Positions 62,475 to 64,000 of a DNA stretch of 64,000 nt are shown here, one piece after another. A program made the position numbers and the translations under genes. The stretch spans positions 14,012,001-14,076,000 of the forward strand of contig NC_060116.1 of the NCBI RefSeq assembly GCF_021155765.1. Reading direction: 5' to 3'. Position 1 is the first letter of the stretch. Each line of letters opens with the position of its first letter. Below the pieces are notes generated by a model. It was not told the DNA's origin. It made no database searches and saw only the letters and a list, made by a program, of their open reading frames with translations. Source of the stretch: Diprion similis. Taxonomy: Eukaryota > Arthropoda > Insecta > Hymenoptera > Diprionidae.

Positions 62475-64000
62475 CCATGCATAAGCATACAGAGGTAGGT
62501 ACAAAGTAGTGGACGCAAAACGTACGTAACTCGAGGACTCGTTACGCTCTATTCTCCTCGCGCGAAGGCTGAAAGACGGAGAAAAGAAGACGACAAAGAA
62601 GACGACAAAGAAGACAACGACGACGAAGAAGAAGAAGAAGAAGAAGAAGAAGAAAAAGAAGAAGAGGAAAAGAAAAGCAGCTGGAAAACGAGTGAGTTGG
62701 ACCACTCCTTGGATTCACTCAGCCGCCATCTTTCCTTTCCTCCCCAACGAGAGATAATTTACTGGGCTTATCTGCAAGGGGACGTCGCGTTGTCGTTTGT
62801 ACTGGTTTTCATTCCTTCCTTACTTCCTTACTTCCTACCTTCCTTCCTTCCTTCCTTCATTTCTTAATCCTTACAAGGAAACTAACGACGAGGAGCTAGA
62901 AGTTTTCTTTGAAAACGTTTGTACAGCTGCATGATCGTCGTTTTGCTGGTGACCTCTCACTCCGCGGAGTATAAAGTTATAAAAGAGGAGGGGGTAGTAG
63001 TGGTGGTGGTGATGGTGATGGTGGTGGTTGTAGTTGTAGCTGCTGCTTCCCTTCAGGAAGTAGAGGTTGTCAAGTATGTGTCGTCTATAAGGTCAACGAC
63101 TTTTATAGTTTGCCTAAGCTTGACATCTTTGTTGCTTCATTTCGATTTCTTTACTTTTTTGTTTTCTTTATTTTCTTTTTTCTTTTTTCACCTCCTTTTT
63201 CGTTTCAACTGCCTTATTTTTGTCCCCCTTTCATTCCACCCGGAATTAAACACTCGCTTCTCGCAGCGCGCGTGAAACCAAATTTCAACCATATATACCC
63301 TATTACACGTGTAGCTACTCCTCGAGTACTGGATGCCAGGAACGAAAAGTCTATTATGGTTCAGTGCCGCACTTACGTACGATATGAATCGCCTTACAAC
63401 GAAGTTGATAAAAGAATCTTCGAAGAAAGAAGAAAAATTCACATCTTCTACATGTAGTATATAAATTGTTGCTGTGACGATGCTTTGGCCCGTTGTTGTT
63501 GTTATTATTACTATTATTATTATTATTAAACGCATATACATAGCCGAAATTAATCCTCTAATTAAAACGGAATAAAAATTTTTCAACGCCGTACAACGGT
63601 TACATCTACGAAAAGTAAGGGGAGAAAAAAAAAGGGATGAAGGAAAGCCATAGAGGGAGTGAAAACCGCGCGTCAAGTGTGGTATAAAAGGGCTTCTAAA
63701 ATAAGCTTGCCGCGATATACATGTATTGTAAACATATACGTATAAGACGGGGGTGGTATAAGGGGATGAATGAAAAGCCGAAGACGAATAGGGAGAATAA
63801 GGAAGAAAAAAAAACAAGGAGCTCAAGGAAGGGTGCTCGCTTCTTCATTCGCTTCCGACCGACGCCTGCAATTAACGAATTATACATGTATATATAATAC
63901 AGATTGCCGGAACAACAATTATACCGACGCACATAATCGCGAATTAATTAGCACCGCGCATGTTAAGCTGTATAGAAAAAAAAAATTCCCTGAACCTCTG

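Larger units (their letters stand above)
53900..64000. other. Gene-free, microsatellite-rich DNA to the window end
   Basis: No exon could be supported. Repeats include TGG units (54245-54281), TA units (about 54590-54620), a G-run (about 55064-55097), ATT units (about 55220-55242), an A-run (about 56743-56761), GTAT units (58913-58950), GA units (about 59258-59287), a T-run (about 61159-61194), TTTA units (about 61756-61782), compound TA tracts (62335-62471), GAA units (about 62620-62655) and CTTC units (about 62828-62857). Confidence 0.4.

Noticed and set aside
62226..62705. 159-aa minus-strand ORF with a poly-Phe segment
   Set aside because: It begins at GTG and is translated GAA and TA microsatellite.

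Overview
The window is animal nuclear DNA, AT-rich, with spliced genes, GT-AG introns and dense microsatellites. It is an insect and most likely a hymenopteran. The evidence is an adipokinetic hormone precursor carrying the octapeptide QLNFSTGW and a DE-cadherin with the insect layout (seven cadherin repeats, one EGF-like and one laminin-G domain). The very long microsatellite-filled flanks would suit a sawfly-like genome, but that last step is inference. No tRNA, rRNA or CRISPR array was recognised.

Left part (1-12.3 kb). The first two coding exons of a receptor-type guanylate cyclase lie on the minus strand (1155-3846); the rest of that gene is off the left edge. Then come about 6 kb without a recognised gene, including a 26-bp tandem repeat (7841-8075). 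A chain of well-formed splice signals on the minus strand (10258-about 12300) marks an unrecognised transcription unit. It faces a short plus-strand ORF with a mitochondrial-presequence look (12377-12556).

Gene-dense core (13.3-19.9 kb). PrimPol is on the plus strand, three exons, 488 aa, with catalytic and zinc-binding residues intact. It converges on a minus-strand STARD7 gene (mitochondrial phosphatidylcholine transfer, six coding exons). Upstream of STARD7 on the same strand is the adipokinetic hormone gene (84-aa precursor). Its start codon appears to be split by an intron, and a TATA box sits at the expected distance.

Middle (21.7-34.4 kb). A decayed long inverted repeat (21681-22260) and an AT-rich stretch precede shotgun (DE-cadherin) on the minus strand. 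I could join fourteen exons with consistent phases (25568-33613). A further candidate first exon lies at 34250-34358, but no secretion signal was found.

Right part (34.4-64 kb). About 30 kb hold no recognisable protein gene. This stretch is either the long first intron or the upstream regulatory region of shotgun, or plain intergenic DNA. It contains many microsatellites and homopolymers and one well-preserved foldback/MITE-like inverted repeat (42441-42965).

The genes do not form a pathway. They are ordinary conserved single-copy insect genes in an uneven landscape of compact and very sparse stretches. No clearly new system was found. The most unusual items are the split AKH start codon, the Cys4 motif in STARD7, the unidentified spliced minus-strand unit and the two long inverted repeats.
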